Below, in pieces: positions 15,406 to 29,164 of a stretch of DNA of 43,224 bases. The notes under the pieces were generated by a model. The model saw only the letters and a program-made list of their open reading frames with translations, was not told the origin of the DNA and made no database searches. Source of the stretch: Pseudomonas sp. (GTDB lineage: Bacteria > Pseudomonadota > Gammaproteobacteria > Pseudomonadales > Pseudomonadaceae). The translations under genes and the position numbers were made by a program. Numbering within the stretch: position 1 is the first letter of the stretch; every line of letters begins with the position of its first letter. The stretch spans positions 11,115 through 54,338 of the forward strand of contig JAKUTK010000010.1 of the NCBI GenBank assembly GCA_022448005.1, written 5' to 3'.

Positions 15406-16181
15406 GTGTGTTGCTGGGGTTGCACCAGGTCTTCGGCAGGCTTCGTCAAGCGTGTCAGCCGCCGGCTGGCGCGGTGGACCAATTGCCACTGGCGCTGGCG
15501 GATCTCGACAACAGCGGTCGTATCCGCCGCATCAACCGGGGCTGGAGCGAGCTGACCGGTTACGTTGCCCGGCACAGCCTGAATTGCTTGCTTGACGACT
15601 TTCTACACCCTGCAGAGCGGGAGACCTGGGCGTTGGCGATGCAGCGAATGCGCGGCATGGCGCCGCTAAATACCGAGGTGCTGCTGCTGCGCTGCCTGAT
15701 CCGCACGGGCGAGTCGCGCTGGGTCGAAGCACGTCTGCGGCGGCTCGCGGATGGCTTCATCGTCAGTCTTGCCGATGTCAGCGGACAGATGCAGTGGCGC
15801 CAATATATGCAGGCCAGTCACCGAAGCCTGAGCAACTTGCTCGATGGACTGCCGATGATGGTCTACCGCTGCCGCAACAATCGACACTGGAGCATGGAGT
15901 ACGTCAGCGCCGGCTGCCTCGAACTAACCGGTTACCCGGCAGAGCGCCTCGTCAACAGCCGCAGCCTCACCTTTGACAGCCTGATTCATGTCGAAGACCG
16001 TGACCGCGTCTGGGCCGAAGTGCAGGCCGGGCTCGTCGGGCGAGGGCCTTTCGCTTTCAAGTACCGGCTGCTGTGTGCCGACGGCCGAAACAAGCCCGTG
16101 CTTGAACGTGGCAGCGGCATCTATTCGGAAAACGGTGGCGTGCTCGGGCTGGAAGGCGTGGTGCTCGAACTACCTCGCTAG
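15402..16181 (+). CDS. Tandem PAS-domain protein without output domain
   Basis: A 259-residue soluble protein with two PAS domains and nothing else. The first (about 30-130) contains LADLDNSGRIRRINRGWSEL and ELTGY; the second (about 145-255) contains MEYVSAGCLELTGYPAERL and a PAC-like YRLLCADGRNK. There is no kinase, GGDEF, EAL or helix-turn-helix domain. Its ATG overlaps the regulator stop, so it probably works with the kinase/regulator pair, for example as a sensory adaptor. It could also be the leftover sensory half of a larger signalling protein that lost its output domain. About 75 bases separate it from tilS. Confidence 0.8.
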   Translation: MSVLLGLHQVFGRLRQACQPPAGAVDQLPLALADLDNSGRIRRINRGWSELTGYVARHSLNCLLDDFLHPAERETWALAMQRMRGMAPLNTEVLLLRCLIRTGESRWVEARLRRLADGFIVSLADVSGQMQWRQYMQASHRSLSNLLDGLPMMVYRCRNNRHWSMEYVSAGCLELTGYPAERLVNSRSLTFDSLIHVEDRDRVWAEVQAGLVGRGPFAFKYRLLCADGRNKPVLERGSGIYSENGGVLGLEGVVLELPR

Positions 16182-16255
16182 CGCGCCGCACGTGGCTGTA
16201 GTCCAGCGTCACTCTGGCTTATGCTTGCCAGCCGTTCTGGCGAAACCATCTATTT

Positions 16256-17575
16256 ATGCCACTCGAATCCCGTCTGCTCGATGCACTGCGCCCGTGGCTT
16301 GCCGCGCGACGCTGGTTGGTCGGCTTTTCAGGTGGTCTGGATTCGACCGTACTGTTGCATGCGCTCGTGCAACTGGCGCAGCGTCATGCAGTGCCGCCAA
16401 TCAGCGCGATCCATGTCCATCACGGTCTGCAGGCGGCGGCGGACAACTGGCCGGCGCATTGCCGTGAGGTGTGCGCGGCCAATGGCGTGCCTCTCGAGGT
16501 GGTGCGCGTGCAGGTCGAGCCTGGCGCAAGCCTGGAGCGCGCAGCGCGGGAGGCCCGCTATGCGAGGTTTGCTGAGCGGCTGGATACAGGCGACCTACTG
16601 TTGACCGCTCAGCACCGCGACGATCAGGCCGAGACCCTGCTGTTTCGCCTGCTGCGCGGTGCCGGGGTGCGCGGCCTGGCAGCGATGCCAGTGGAGCGGC
16701 CGCTGGGGCAGGGCAGGCTTGTGCGGCCACTGCTGGATATCACGCGTGCACAGCTGCAGGCTTACGCTGATAGCGAGGGGCTGCGCTGGATCGAGGACCC
16801 GAGCAACCAGAGCGTTGAGCATGCGCGTAATCACCTGCGCCTGCAGGTGCTGCCGCTGATCAGCCAACGCTGGCCGCAGGCCGCGGCGAACCTGGCGCGG
16901 ACCGCGGCGCATATGGCCGAGGCCCAGGCTCTGTTAGACGAGCTGGCGCGGGCAGATCTGGCCGCCGCCCGCATGCCCTCCGAATTTGACTGGCTGACCC
17001 TGCCCAGTCTTTGCCTGTCAACGCTGCGTGCCTTGTCGCCAGCCCGGCAGCGCAACGCGCTGCGGCACTGGCTCGCGCCTTTTACGCCAATGCCTGACAG
17101 CGATCACTGGAGCGGATGGGCATCGCTGCGTGATGCTCGGGGTGATGCCACGCCCTGCTGGCGCCTTGGCTGTGGCGAGGTGCGACGTAGCGGCGAGCGA
17201 ATCTGGTGGGTCAGCAATACATGGACGATATCGCTGCAAGGGTTTCTCGACTGGCCGCAGCCGGGCGACCAGCTGGCGTTACCCGGCAACGGGCAGCTGC
17301 GCCTCGTCGGTCCACCTCCCTCCGGCAGTTTGCAGCTGCGCTATCGCCGTGGCGGCGAGGCTATGACGCTGCCCGGCCGCGGTCGCCGTGATCTCAAGCG
17401 GTTGCTTAATGAGGCTGGCGTGCCAGTCTTCGTGCGCTCACGTCTACCGTTGCTGTTTCTGGAAGGTGAACTCATTGCGGTAGCCAATCTGCCGCAGTTC
17501 GATACACAAGCCCTGTCGCTTCAGTGGGCGCCGCCGACCGACGCCAGGTTTGAGCTGGTAGGGTCTTTCAAGTAG
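16256..17575 (+). CDS. tilS: tRNA(Ile)-lysidine synthetase
   Basis: Adds lysine to C34 of the CAU anticodon of tRNA-Ile2, changing its decoding from AUG to AUA; essential in bacteria. The 439-residue protein has the PP-loop ATP pyrophosphatase motif FSGGLDST near residue 24, a DDQAETLLFRLLRG stretch near residue 122, and the C-terminal TilS domains of the long enterobacterial/pseudomonad form. The start codon has no clear Shine-Dalgarno sequence. In Pseudomonas this gene usually follows accA; here a PAS gene and the amine island precede it. Confidence 0.95.
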   Translation: MPLESRLLDALRPWLAARRWLVGFSGGLDSTVLLHALVQLAQRHAVPPISAIHVHHGLQAAADNWPAHCREVCAANGVPLEVVRVQVEPGASLERAAREARYARFAERLDTGDLLLTAQHRDDQAETLLFRLLRGAGVRGLAAMPVERPLGQGRLVRPLLDITRAQLQAYADSEGLRWIEDPSNQSVEHARNHLRLQVLPLISQRWPQAAANLARTAAHMAEAQALLDELARADLAAARMPSEFDWLTLPSLCLSTLRALSPARQRNALRHWLAPFTPMPDSDHWSGWASLRDARGDATPCWRLGCGEVRRSGERIWWVSNTWTISLQGFLDWPQPGDQLALPGNGQLRLVGPPPSGSLQLRYRRGGEAMTLPGRGRRDLKRLLNEAGVPVFVRSRLPLLFLEGELIAVANLPQFDTQALSLQWAPPTDARFELVGSFK

Positions 17576-17694
17576 ACTACGCTCCCGTCCCAACACAGCT
17601 TCTGCGGCTTTCTTCGAAAACCGTGGCAGTTGAGCTATTGCCGCCTCAGGCGCGCTGGCACCTTCGCTTTTCCCCGGCGGCGCTGACCGCTTAA

Positions 17695-21512
<3,818 letters not shown>

Positions 21513-21545
21513 TCTGGCTATCGCTAGAAAAGCTGGGGCATGCTA

Positions 21546-21574
21546 GAAAAGGGCGGCGTTAGTCGCCCTTTTTT
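21546..21574 (+). terminator. Intrinsic terminator after eno
   Basis: AAAAGGGCG pairs with CGCCCTTTT around an eight-base loop, and the stem runs into six T residues (21569-21574), 33 bases after the eno stop. Confidence 0.85.
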
Positions 21575-21706
21575 GTGGATAACGGTCAGCGCTGTTAAGG
21601 TCGCCGCACGGCGATGCGCTAGCCAGCAAAGGAAAGCCGGGCCATGTCGCTGACCGCCGCTTGTACAACGTCACTGGAAACCAATCGAATTCGATCCATG
21701 CCTTCC

Positions 21707-21985
21707 ATGCGCACTCCCTACTGGTTGTTTGTTGTCCTGATTCTGCTGCTGGGTGGCTTGCAGTATCGCCTGTGGGTGGGCGAGGGCAGCCTCGCTCAGG
21801 TCAGCGGACTGAACGAACAGATCGCCGAACAGCAGGGCGAAAACCAGCGATTGCTCGAGCGCAACCGAATTCTCGAAGCCGAGGTTATGGAGCTCAAGCA
21901 GGGTATGGAAACTGTCGAAGAGCGCGCGCGGCATGAGTTGGGCATGGTCAAAGAGGGCGAAACTCTCTTTCAGCTCACCGAATGA
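21707..21985 (+). CDS. ftsB: Cell division protein FtsB
   Basis: Bitopic divisome protein that forms the FtsQLB complex controlling septal peptidoglycan synthesis. At 92 residues it has one N-terminal membrane helix (YWLFVVLILLLGGLQYRLWV), then a periplasmic coiled coil with heptad leucines (about 28-70) and the conserved C-terminal ARHELGMVKEGETLFQL. I chose ATG 21707 (MRTPYW) by family; ATG 21698, three codons earlier, is possible and neither has a strong ribosome-binding site. It overlaps ispD by four bases. Confidence 0.93.
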   Translation: MRTPYWLFVVLILLLGGLQYRLWVGEGSLAQVSGLNEQIAEQQGENQRLLERNRILEAEVMELKQGMETVEERARHELGMVKEGETLFQLTE

Positions 21986-22686
21986 GTGGCGCCCATCTCC
22001 CGCTGTTCTGGGTTGTGATTCCGGCCGCCGGCATTGGCAGTCGCATGCGAGCCGACCGGCCCAAGCAATATCTGCAGTTGGCAGGAAGGACCGTCCTCGA
22101 ACACACCCTGGATTGTTTTCTGGGCCACCCTCAGCTCAAGGGGTTGGTCGTGTGTGTGGCGCGGGACGATGCATATTGGCCCGACCTCGCTTGCTCGACG
22201 GAGCTGCGCGTTCACTGCGCCGATGGCGGTAGCGAGCGAGCGGACTCTGTGCTGGGTGGCCTGCGAAAACTGTCCCAGCTCGGCGCTTCCGACAACGATT
22301 GGGTCTTGGTGCATGATGCCGCGAGGCCCAACTTGGCGGTTACAGATCTGAATCACTTGTTGGGGCTGCTCGCCGACGATCCTGTGGGTGGGCTGCTCGC
22401 CGTTCCGGCTCGCGATACGCTCAAGCGTGCTAATGCGGATGGCCGCGTTCAGGAGACAGTTGATCGCAGCGTCATCTGGCAGGCGTTTACCCCACAGATG
22501 TTCCGGCTTGGGGCGTTGCGCGAGGCTTTGGCAGATGCGCTTGCCAGCGGGGTGGCGGTGACTGATGAAGCGTCTGCGCTTGAATGGGCGGGGCACCACC
22601 CTCGTCTGGTCGAAGGGCGGGCTGACAATCTGAAGATCACCCGGCCCGAGGATCTTCAGTGGTTGGAACAGCGCTGGAAATCTTGA
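21982..22686 (+). CDS. ispD: 2-C-methyl-D-erythritol 4-phosphate cytidylyltransferase
   Basis: MEP-pathway enzyme that joins CTP and methylerythritol phosphate on the way to isopentenyl diphosphate. It has 234 residues with the nucleotide loop VVIPAAGIGSRMRADRPKQY near residue 12, VLVHDAARPN near 109, and TDEAS near residue 193. It is translationally coupled to ftsB. The next MEP gene, ispF, is about 6.6 kb downstream, separated by accessory genes. It converges with the baeRF3 gene, with no clear terminator in the 67-base gap. Confidence 0.95.
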   Translation: MSGAHLPLFWVVIPAAGIGSRMRADRPKQYLQLAGRTVLEHTLDCFLGHPQLKGLVVCVARDDAYWPDLACSTELRVHCADGGSERADSVLGGLRKLSQLGASDNDWVLVHDAARPNLAVTDLNHLLGLLADDPVGGLLAVPARDTLKRANADGRVQETVDRSVIWQAFTPQMFRLGALREALADALASGVAVTDEASALEWAGHHPRLVEGRADNLKITRPEDLQWLEQRWKS

Positions 22687-22753
22687 GCCCAGCGCTGTTC
22701 AGGTCGCTATGCAGAGCACTGCGGCCCACCTGGCGGTGGCGAGCCCGGTGTGA

Positions 22754-23920
22754 TCAGTAGCGATAGATTGCAGCTGCACCACTTTCAGTCGGCATGCGTT
22801 CGGTAGGCACAGCAATTACCTCGCCGCCTTGTTCCAGTGTCCATATGGTCAATTCATCGAGCAGATCGGGTGTCGTGGCTGAGTCAGCTTCCACCGCGAC
22901 TGCCTTGCCTTGCTGCTTGTCGACTATCCCGGGAATCCGACGCTCCGCCTCGACCAGCAGGGTAGCAACACGACCTTCTAGTGTGGCTTGGCCGATCTGC
23001 TCAAGCTGATCGGTCGCGAGTCCCTGGCCTCGAGATTCGCCGTACTGGTTGATGAAACCTTCCAGCCGCTTGATGTAGCGCGGCTGCATGACCATCCAGC
23101 TCTTCTGCCGAAGTTCGTCATGACTCAGCAATGACGCATCGTTTTCTATGCCTTCCGGCAGTAGAAACTCGTTGTGGCTGAGTTTGCGGAAGTGGAACTG
23201 GTGCTCGGGAAGTGCGGCGAGGATCAGCGGCAGTCGCGATTTGCGGCTGTGATGCTCGAGAATTGCGCGATCCACTTCGCGGAAGAAGCGCTCTCGGTCT
23301 CGATCGATTTCATCCTGGCGCCCAGCGCCACCGCTTTCCACCTGCATCGGATCGCCACGCTCGCCGGCGCGGCTGTAACCTTGTGGGAAGCCAGTCTGGC
23401 CTTTTTCTGTCAACTCGCGGCCCAGCGCTTCTTCGACGGTGTTCGGAACGCCTTCACCCAACTGAACTTCGTCAACGCCGTCGCGGTTCCCTTCGAACAG
23501 ACGAACCGAGTCTAACGTGATCGCCAATATCTGATAGCGGTCGGCAGACTGCGCGATTCGTAGCAGTGGCTTGAGGTGCATACGATCATTGGCGACGGCG
23601 AGCTCTGGAACGCTGCGCTGCAGGCGGAAGACCTCGAAGTAGTCCGCGGCAGCAAAGACAGCAAGCCCATCGCGGTTGGAATTCCAGAAATCGGGATCGT
23701 CGATCAGGTCGTGGAAGGGCTTCAGTAGCGCCTTGGCCTGGTCGCCACGGCCTTGCTGCTTGAGCGAGTCTTCCAACTCGCGGACAAGGTGCTTAAAGCG
23801 AATCGGGTCTTGCTGACGCTCGGGAAAGCTGCGGTGGGTTGGCTGATATAGCGAAAGGCAGGGTGCTTCGCGTTTTGCCAGCAGTTGGGACATGGTTTCG
23901 CGATCGAGCAATCTGTTCAT
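22754..23920 (-). CDS. baeRF3-type archaeo-eukaryotic release-factor-like protein
   Basis: A 388-residue soluble protein recognisable as bacterial archaeo-eukaryotic release factor family 3: it has the opening MNRLLDRETMSQLLAKREAP..SLYQPTHR, the middle LAITLDSVRLFEGNRDGVDE and a late AVPTERMPTESGAAAIYRY end. The family is predicted to act on ribosomes or peptidyl-tRNA, but biochemical function is not established. ATG 23920 follows GAGG by seven bases; the GTG at 23932 does not. It lies 82 bases downstream of a ribosome hibernation-factor gene on the same strand, which strengthens a ribosome-linked stress role. These are accessory genes inserted in the otherwise conserved ispD to lysR interval. 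Confidence 0.75.
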   Translation of the reverse strand: MNRLLDRETMSQLLAKREAPCLSLYQPTHRSFPERQQDPIRFKHLVRELEDSLKQQGRGDQAKALLKPFHDLIDDPDFWNSNRDGLAVFAAADYFEVFRLQRSVPELAVANDRMHLKPLLRIAQSADRYQILAITLDSVRLFEGNRDGVDEVQLGEGVPNTVEEALGRELTEKGQTGFPQGYSRAGERGDPMQVESGGAGRQDEIDRDRERFFREVDRAILEHHSRKSRLPLILAALPEHQFHFRKLSHNEFLLPEGIENDASLLSHDELRQKSWMVMQPRYIKRLEGFINQYGESRGQGLATDQLEQIGQATLEGRVATLLVEAERRIPGIVDKQQGKAVAVEADSATTPDLLDELTIWTLEQGGEVIAVPTERMPTESGAAAIYRY

Positions 23921-23970
23921 GTACGGCCTCACTCGTTGTCAGATGGTTCGGTTCCTCATGGGGCTTCACC

Positions 23971-23988
23971 GACCCGCTTCGGCGGGTC
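23971..23988 (-). other. Stem-loop between hpf and baeRF3 genes
   Basis: GACCCGC and GCGGGTC pair perfectly around a four-base TTCG loop (CGAA on the transcript strand). There is no T-run, so it may adjust the ratio of the two products. Confidence 0.4.
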
Positions 23989-24002
23989 GCATCAGGCGGC
24001 AT

Positions 24003-24320
24003 TCAGTGATGGTTGAGTTTCTTGTCTAGCGCGTGGGCAAGGGCATGGCTTAGCTTTTCGGCGCAACCGTCGATGGCAAGATTCAGCGAGTCCGCTTTGT
24101 GGCTGGTCGAAATGGGCTCGTGTCCCTTGACCCTCGCTTCCATCTGGCAGCGCTTATCTTGCGGGCCGCTTTTACCGCTGTTCTCGTCGTTGAGATGAAC
24201 TTCGACTCGGGTCAGCTGATCGTCGAAGCGCTCCAGTTCGCTCTCGACCGTCGCTTTCACGTGCTCCTCAAGGTTGCTGGTCACGTCGACGCTATGATTG
24301 CTGTTCACCAGAATCTGCAT
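24003..24320 (-). CDS. HPF/RaiA family ribosome-associated protein
   Basis: Ribosome hibernation or translation-inhibitor family protein of 105 residues: it opens MQILVNSNHSVDVTSNLEEH, has the basic/acidic alternation RVEVHLNDENSGKSGPQDKRC and the C-terminal IDGCAEKLSHALAHALDKKL helix. It is the short form without the dimerising C-terminal domain. The canonical Pseudomonas hpf sits beside rpoN, so this is likely an extra copy. An AGGAGG ribosome-binding site precedes the ATG. It heads a probable operon with the baeRF3 gene. Confidence 0.83.
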   Translation of the reverse strand: MQILVNSNHSVDVTSNLEEHVKATVESELERFDDQLTRVEVHLNDENSGKSGPQDKRCQMEARVKGHEPISTSHKADSLNLAIDGCAEKLSHALAHALDKKLNHH

Positions 24321-24451
24321 GATGTCCTCCTGATTGATTGGCCGGCTCGCTCAAGCAGAGGGCCGGAGGCACCGGCTTCAGGATTTCGACGTGGTGGGTT
24401 AATTCGGGTTCCGCCTGACGCTGGCAGTCGGACGCGCGGCGCAGTCGCAAC

Positions 24452-25351
24452 TCAATTGCGTTCGTTGCGGTATTCAGGGCGGCTTGCCAGGCCCTGCTTC
24501 AATGCCTGGATCAATAGCCGGACCTTTGGCAAGGGATAGCGCCGCTGCGGATAGACGGCCCATACGGCTGTATTCGGCGGCTGATAGGTTTCGAGCAAGG
24601 ACACCAGTTCACCGCGGCGCAGCGGTTCCTGGACGTAATAGTCCGGTAGCTGGCACAGGCCAAAGCCTCGAAGCGCAGCATCCAGCACTGCCTGACCACT
24701 GTTGCAACGCCAGTTGCCCGAGGGCTTGAAAGGTTGCTCGCGGCCTTCGATCTGCAACGTCCAGGTATCAACGGTGCCTATCAGGCAATTGTGCCGCGCC
24801 AGCTCGGAAAGCGTGTGAGGCCGGCCGTAGCGTTCGAGGTAGCTCGGTGCCGCGCACAGATACATCGCCCGTGGTGCGATGCGCGTAGCGACCAGCCGCG
24901 ATTCGCTGAGTCGGCCCAGGCGTATGGCCAGATCGTAACCTTCCTGCACCAGATCGAGCGTGCGGTTTGACAATTCAATGTCGACCCGCAATTGAGGGTG
25001 CTGCGCCATGAATTCGTTTACCAGCGGCACGATGAAGCGTTCGCCGTACGCGACTGCAGCGGTCATGCGCAGCAACCCTGTGGGGGCGGCATGCAGGTCG
25101 CTGATGGCGTGAAAGGCTTCGTCGCGCTCTTCGATCAAACGTTGGCAGCGAGAGAGAAAGGTATGGCCGGCTTCGGTCAGCGATACGCGGCGGGTGGTGC
25201 GATAGAGCAAGCGGGCCTGCAGGCGTTCCTCCAGCCGCGCCACTTGCCGGCTTACATGGGATGACGATACGCGCAGATGTTCGGCGGCGCGCATGAAGCT
25301 GCCCGCTTCAGCGACTGCCACGAATTCGTCCAAGCCTTCCCACCGGTTCAT
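24452..25351 (-). CDS. LysR-family regulator, GfnR-like, divergent from formaldehyde dehydrogenase
   Basis: LysR-type transcription factor of 299 residues with an N-terminal winged helix (FMRAAEHLRVSSSHVSRQVA, about 18-38) and a periplasmic-binding-like effector domain from about residue 90. It is transcribed away from adhC with 129 bases between them, the classic layout for a LysR regulator of the neighbouring gene. In P. aeruginosa the LysR gene in this position is known as gfnR and controls glutathione-dependent formaldehyde removal. I recognise the position, and family identity is secure, but orthology is inferred. Confidence 0.82.
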   Translation of the reverse strand: MNRWEGLDEFVAVAEAGSFMRAAEHLRVSSSHVSRQVARLEERLQARLLYRTTRRVSLTEAGHTFLSRCQRLIEERDEAFHAISDLHAAPTGLLRMTAAVAYGERFIVPLVNEFMAQHPQLRVDIELSNRTLDLVQEGYDLAIRLGRLSESRLVATRIAPRAMYLCAAPSYLERYGRPHTLSELARHNCLIGTVDTWTLQIEGREQPFKPSGNWRCNSGQAVLDAALRGFGLCQLPDYYVQEPLRRGELVSLLETYQPPNTAVWAVYPQRRYPLPKVRLLIQALKQGLASRPEYRNERN

Positions 25352-25369
25352 AAGCGATCCTTTTGGTAA

Positions 25370-26596
<1,227 letters not shown>

Positions 26597-26664
26597 TTTC
26601 GCATGTCGGGCCGTGGTGCTTTGCCTTGCCAGGCGAACACCGCCGGCCCGCTTCAGGAGGGCCC

Positions 26665-27510
26665 ATGAGCCTCGAGAACATTTCCTGCCAGAAGAGCTTC
26701 GGTGGTTGGCACAAGCGCTATCGCCACCGCTCTGCCAGCTTGAACTGCGACATGGTGTTTGCCGTATACCTGCCGCCTCAGGCGGAGCAGGGCGAAAAGC
26801 TGCCCGTGCTGTACTGGCTGTCCGGCCTGACCTGTACCGATGAAAATTTCATGCAGAAAGCGGGTGCGCATCGGCTCGCTGCAGAGCTGGGGCTGATCAT
26901 CGTCGCGCCAGATACCAGCCCGCGCGGGCCTGATGTTCCAGACGATCCGGACGCCGCTTATGATTTCGGTCTAGGGGCGGGTTTCTACCTTAATGCGACC
27001 CAGGACCCATGGGCTCAGCATTACCGCATGCACGACTATGTGGTCGACGAACTGCCGGCTCTTATCGAGGCAAACTTCCCCGTATCGGACAAGCGCGGCA
27101 TCAGCGGACATTCCATGGGCGGTCACGGTGCGTTGGTGTGCGCTTTGAAGAATCCTGGCCGCTACCAGTCGCTGTCAGCGTTCGCGCCGATCACCAATCC
27201 GGCTGACTGCCCGTGGGGTGAAAAGGCCTTTTCCAATTACCTCGGAGAGGATCGCTCTCGCTGGCGTGAATGGGATGCCTGCGCCTTGATCGCCAAGGCG
27301 CAAGAGAAGTTGCCGATACTGGTCGACCAGGGTGATCGTGATGACTTCATGGTCAACCAGTTGAAGCCTGAGGCGTTGGTATCAGCCGCAAGAGCGGCGG
27401 ATCATCCGCTGACGATGCGTATCCAGCCTGGCTACGATCACAGCTACTACTTCATCAGCAGCTTTATCGACGATCATCTGCGTCATCATGCGCAGGCGCT
27501 GAAGGCTTGA
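26665..27510 (+). CDS. fghA: S-formylglutathione hydrolase
   Basis: Second step of formaldehyde detoxification: it hydrolyses S-formylglutathione to formate and glutathione. The 281-residue alpha/beta hydrolase of the esterase D family has the nucleophile elbow SGHSMGGHG near residue 150, the acid-site region [13 protein letters not shown] near 230 and the histidine in PGYDHSYYF near 262. AGGAGG stands four bases before ATG 26665, which decides the start; the earlier in-frame ATG at 26593 has no such site. It forms an operon with adhC. Confidence 0.95.
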   Translation: MSLENISCQKSFGGWHKRYRHRSASLNCDMVFAVYLPPQAEQGEKLPVLYWLSGLTCTDENFMQKAGAHRLAAELGLIIVAPDTSPRGPDVPDDPDAAYDFGLGAGFYLNATQDPWAQHYRMHDYVVDELPALIEANFPVSDKRGISGHSMGGHGALVCALKNPGRYQSLSAFAPITNPADCPWGEKAFSNYLGEDRSRWREWDACALIAKAQEKLPILVDQGDRDDFMVNQLKPEALVSAARAADHPLTMRIQPGYDHSYYFISSFIDDHLRHHAQALKA

Positions 27511-27688
27511 GTTGGGCTGCGTTTGCCGCAGAGCTGGCTGTTTTGAGGTAGAAGAACCTTTTCTCGGGGCGGTGCGCTTATCACTGATGGCTTTCACGGG
27601 GGATAGATCGCTGCAGCTTAAGGTTGCCGACAGCGCAGATGCTCCAGGTACATCGACGCAGGCGTTGCGCGTCACAAGCGGCAAGCAC

Positions 27689-27720
27689 AAAAAAGGCCCG
27701 ACCGGTTACCCGGTCGGGCC
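27689..27720 (-). terminator. Intrinsic terminator after the old-yellow-enzyme gene
   Basis: GGCCCGACCGG and CCGGTCGGGCC form a perfect 11-bp stem around a four-base loop, followed on the minus strand by six T residues. It may also stop fghA transcripts from the other side. Confidence 0.88.
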
Positions 27721-27735
27721 TTCCATCGCAAGGAG

Positions 27736-28785
27736 CTAGAGCGATGGATAATCGGTGTAACCTTCGGCACCTTTCGCATAGAACAACTCAGGCCGAGGCT
27801 CGTTGAGCGGGGCGTCCTGGCGTAGGCGCTCGACCAGGTCGGGGTTGGCGATGTAGGGAATGCCGAATGCAACCGCGTCGGCCTTGCCTTCTTCAAGCCA
27901 AGCGTTGGCCTGTTCTTTGGTAAAGCGCTCGTTGGCGATGTAGACGCCGCCGAAGATTTCTTTCAATTTCGGTCCGAGGCTGTCCTCGCCGGCTTTCTCA
28001 CGGGTGCAGATAAAGGCGATGCCGCGCTTGCCCAGTTCGCGGGCCACGTAGCCGAAGGTTTCTGCACGATTGGAGTCGCCCATGTCGTGAGCGTCGGCTC
28101 GTGGAGCAAGATGCACACCCAAGCGGCCAGCGCCCCAGACCCCAACCGCAGCGTCCGTGACTTCCAGCAGGAGACGTGCACGGTTTTCCAGTGATCCGCC
28201 GTATTGATCGGTGCGCTGGTTGGTGCTGTCCTGAAGGAACTGGTCGAGTAGGTAACCGTTGGCGCCGTGAATTTCCACGCCGTCGAAACCTGCTTCCCGG
28301 GCATTTTCTGCCCCCTTGCGGTAAGCCTCGACGATGCCGGCGATTTCTTCAGTCTCCAGGGCGCGTGGGGTTTCAAAACCCTTCATCGGTCGCACCAGGC
28401 TGACATGACCCTCAGGCTTGATGGCGCTAGGGGCGACTGGGAGCTGGCCGTCGAGGTATATCGGGTCGGAAATCCGGCCGACATGCCAGAGTTGCAGTAC
28501 GATCTTGCCGCCCTTGGCGTGGACCGCGTCGGTTACTTTTCTCCAGCCCTGTACCTGCTCGGCCGACCAGATACCGGGGGTGTCCGGGTAGCCGACGCCC
28601 ATCGGTGTGACCGAGGTGGCTTCGCTGATGATCAGGCCAGCGTCGGCCCGCTGGGTGTAGTACTCGGCGATCAGGTCACCCGGCACGCGGCCAGGCTCAG
28701 CGCGGCAACGGGTCAGCGGGGCCATGATGATGCGGTTGGCCAGTTCCAGTTCGCCAATCTTGATCGGGTCGAAAAGTGTGGGCAT
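27736..28785 (-). CDS. Old yellow enzyme family FMN ene-reductase (NemA-like)
   Basis: NAD(P)H-dependent FMN reductase for activated alkenes, quinones, nitro compounds or similar electrophiles. It has 349 residues starting MPTLFDPIKIGELELANRI, with PLTRCRAEPG near residue 25, LQLWHVGRIS near 97, the substrate-binding EIHGANGYLLDQF near 177 and the Tyr of TDQYGGSLENR near 198. ATG 28785 is favoured because it is the family start and AAGGAG lies upstream; the ATG-bearing upstream frame would run into the regulator gene. It follows the ArsR gene by 37 bases, so regulator and enzyme probably form an autoregulated operon. Confidence 0.92.
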   Translation of the reverse strand: MPTLFDPIKIGELELANRIIMAPLTRCRAEPGRVPGDLIAEYYTQRADAGLIISEATSVTPMGVGYPDTPGIWSAEQVQGWRKVTDAVHAKGGKIVLQLWHVGRISDPIYLDGQLPVAPSAIKPEGHVSLVRPMKGFETPRALETEEIAGIVEAYRKGAENAREAGFDGVEIHGANGYLLDQFLQDSTNQRTDQYGGSLENRARLLLEVTDAAVGVWGAGRLGVHLAPRADAHDMGDSNRAETFGYVARELGKRGIAFICTREKAGEDSLGPKLKEIFGGVYIANERFTKEQANAWLEEGKADAVAFGIPYIANPDLVERLRQDAPLNEPRPELFYAKGAEGYTDYPSL

Positions 28786-28822
28786 AGCGATGCTGCTCCT
28801 TACAAAAAGAGGGCTGCGAAGC

Positions 28823-29125
28823 TCAGAGTTCACGGCCAAGACGGATTACGAGGGCTTCGATAGCGGGTTCATTGCGTTTGAAAAAATGCCACTGACCGAC
28901 CTTTCGGTTGGTGATCAGTCCCGCTCGCTGCAGTGTTCCCAGATGGGCCGAAACCGTGGACTGCGAAAGCCCGGCCCGCTGGTCGATCTGCCCGGCACAC
29001 ACACCGTTCTCCAGCGAATGGTGCTGCTCGGAAAAATAGCGTTGCGGCTCTTTCAGCCAGGCCAGAATCTCCCGTCGCAAAGGGTGGGCAATTGCCTTGA
29101 GCATGTCGTCCAGTTCTTCGGGCAT
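28823..29125 (-). CDS. ArsR-family winged-helix regulator
   Basis: DNA-binding repressor of 100 residues: it opens MLKAIAHPLRREILAWL and has the recognition helix region AGLSQSTVSAHLGTLQRAGL (about 52-71) and the wing VGQWHFFKRN. It lacks the metal-binding CxC of arsenic sensors and holds one cysteine, C43, just before the helix-turn-helix, which suggests thiol-based sensing of electrophiles. It is the first gene of the operon with the ene-reductase, and an inverted repeat lies just upstream. Confidence 0.88.
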   Translation of the reverse strand: MPEELDDMLKAIAHPLRREILAWLKEPQRYFSEQHHSLENGVCAGQIDQRAGLSQSTVSAHLGTLQRAGLITNRKVGQWHFFKRNEPAIEALVIRLGREL

Positions 29126-29164
29126 GGTGTCGTCCGGTTCGTATATCGCGATGGGGCGAACTAT

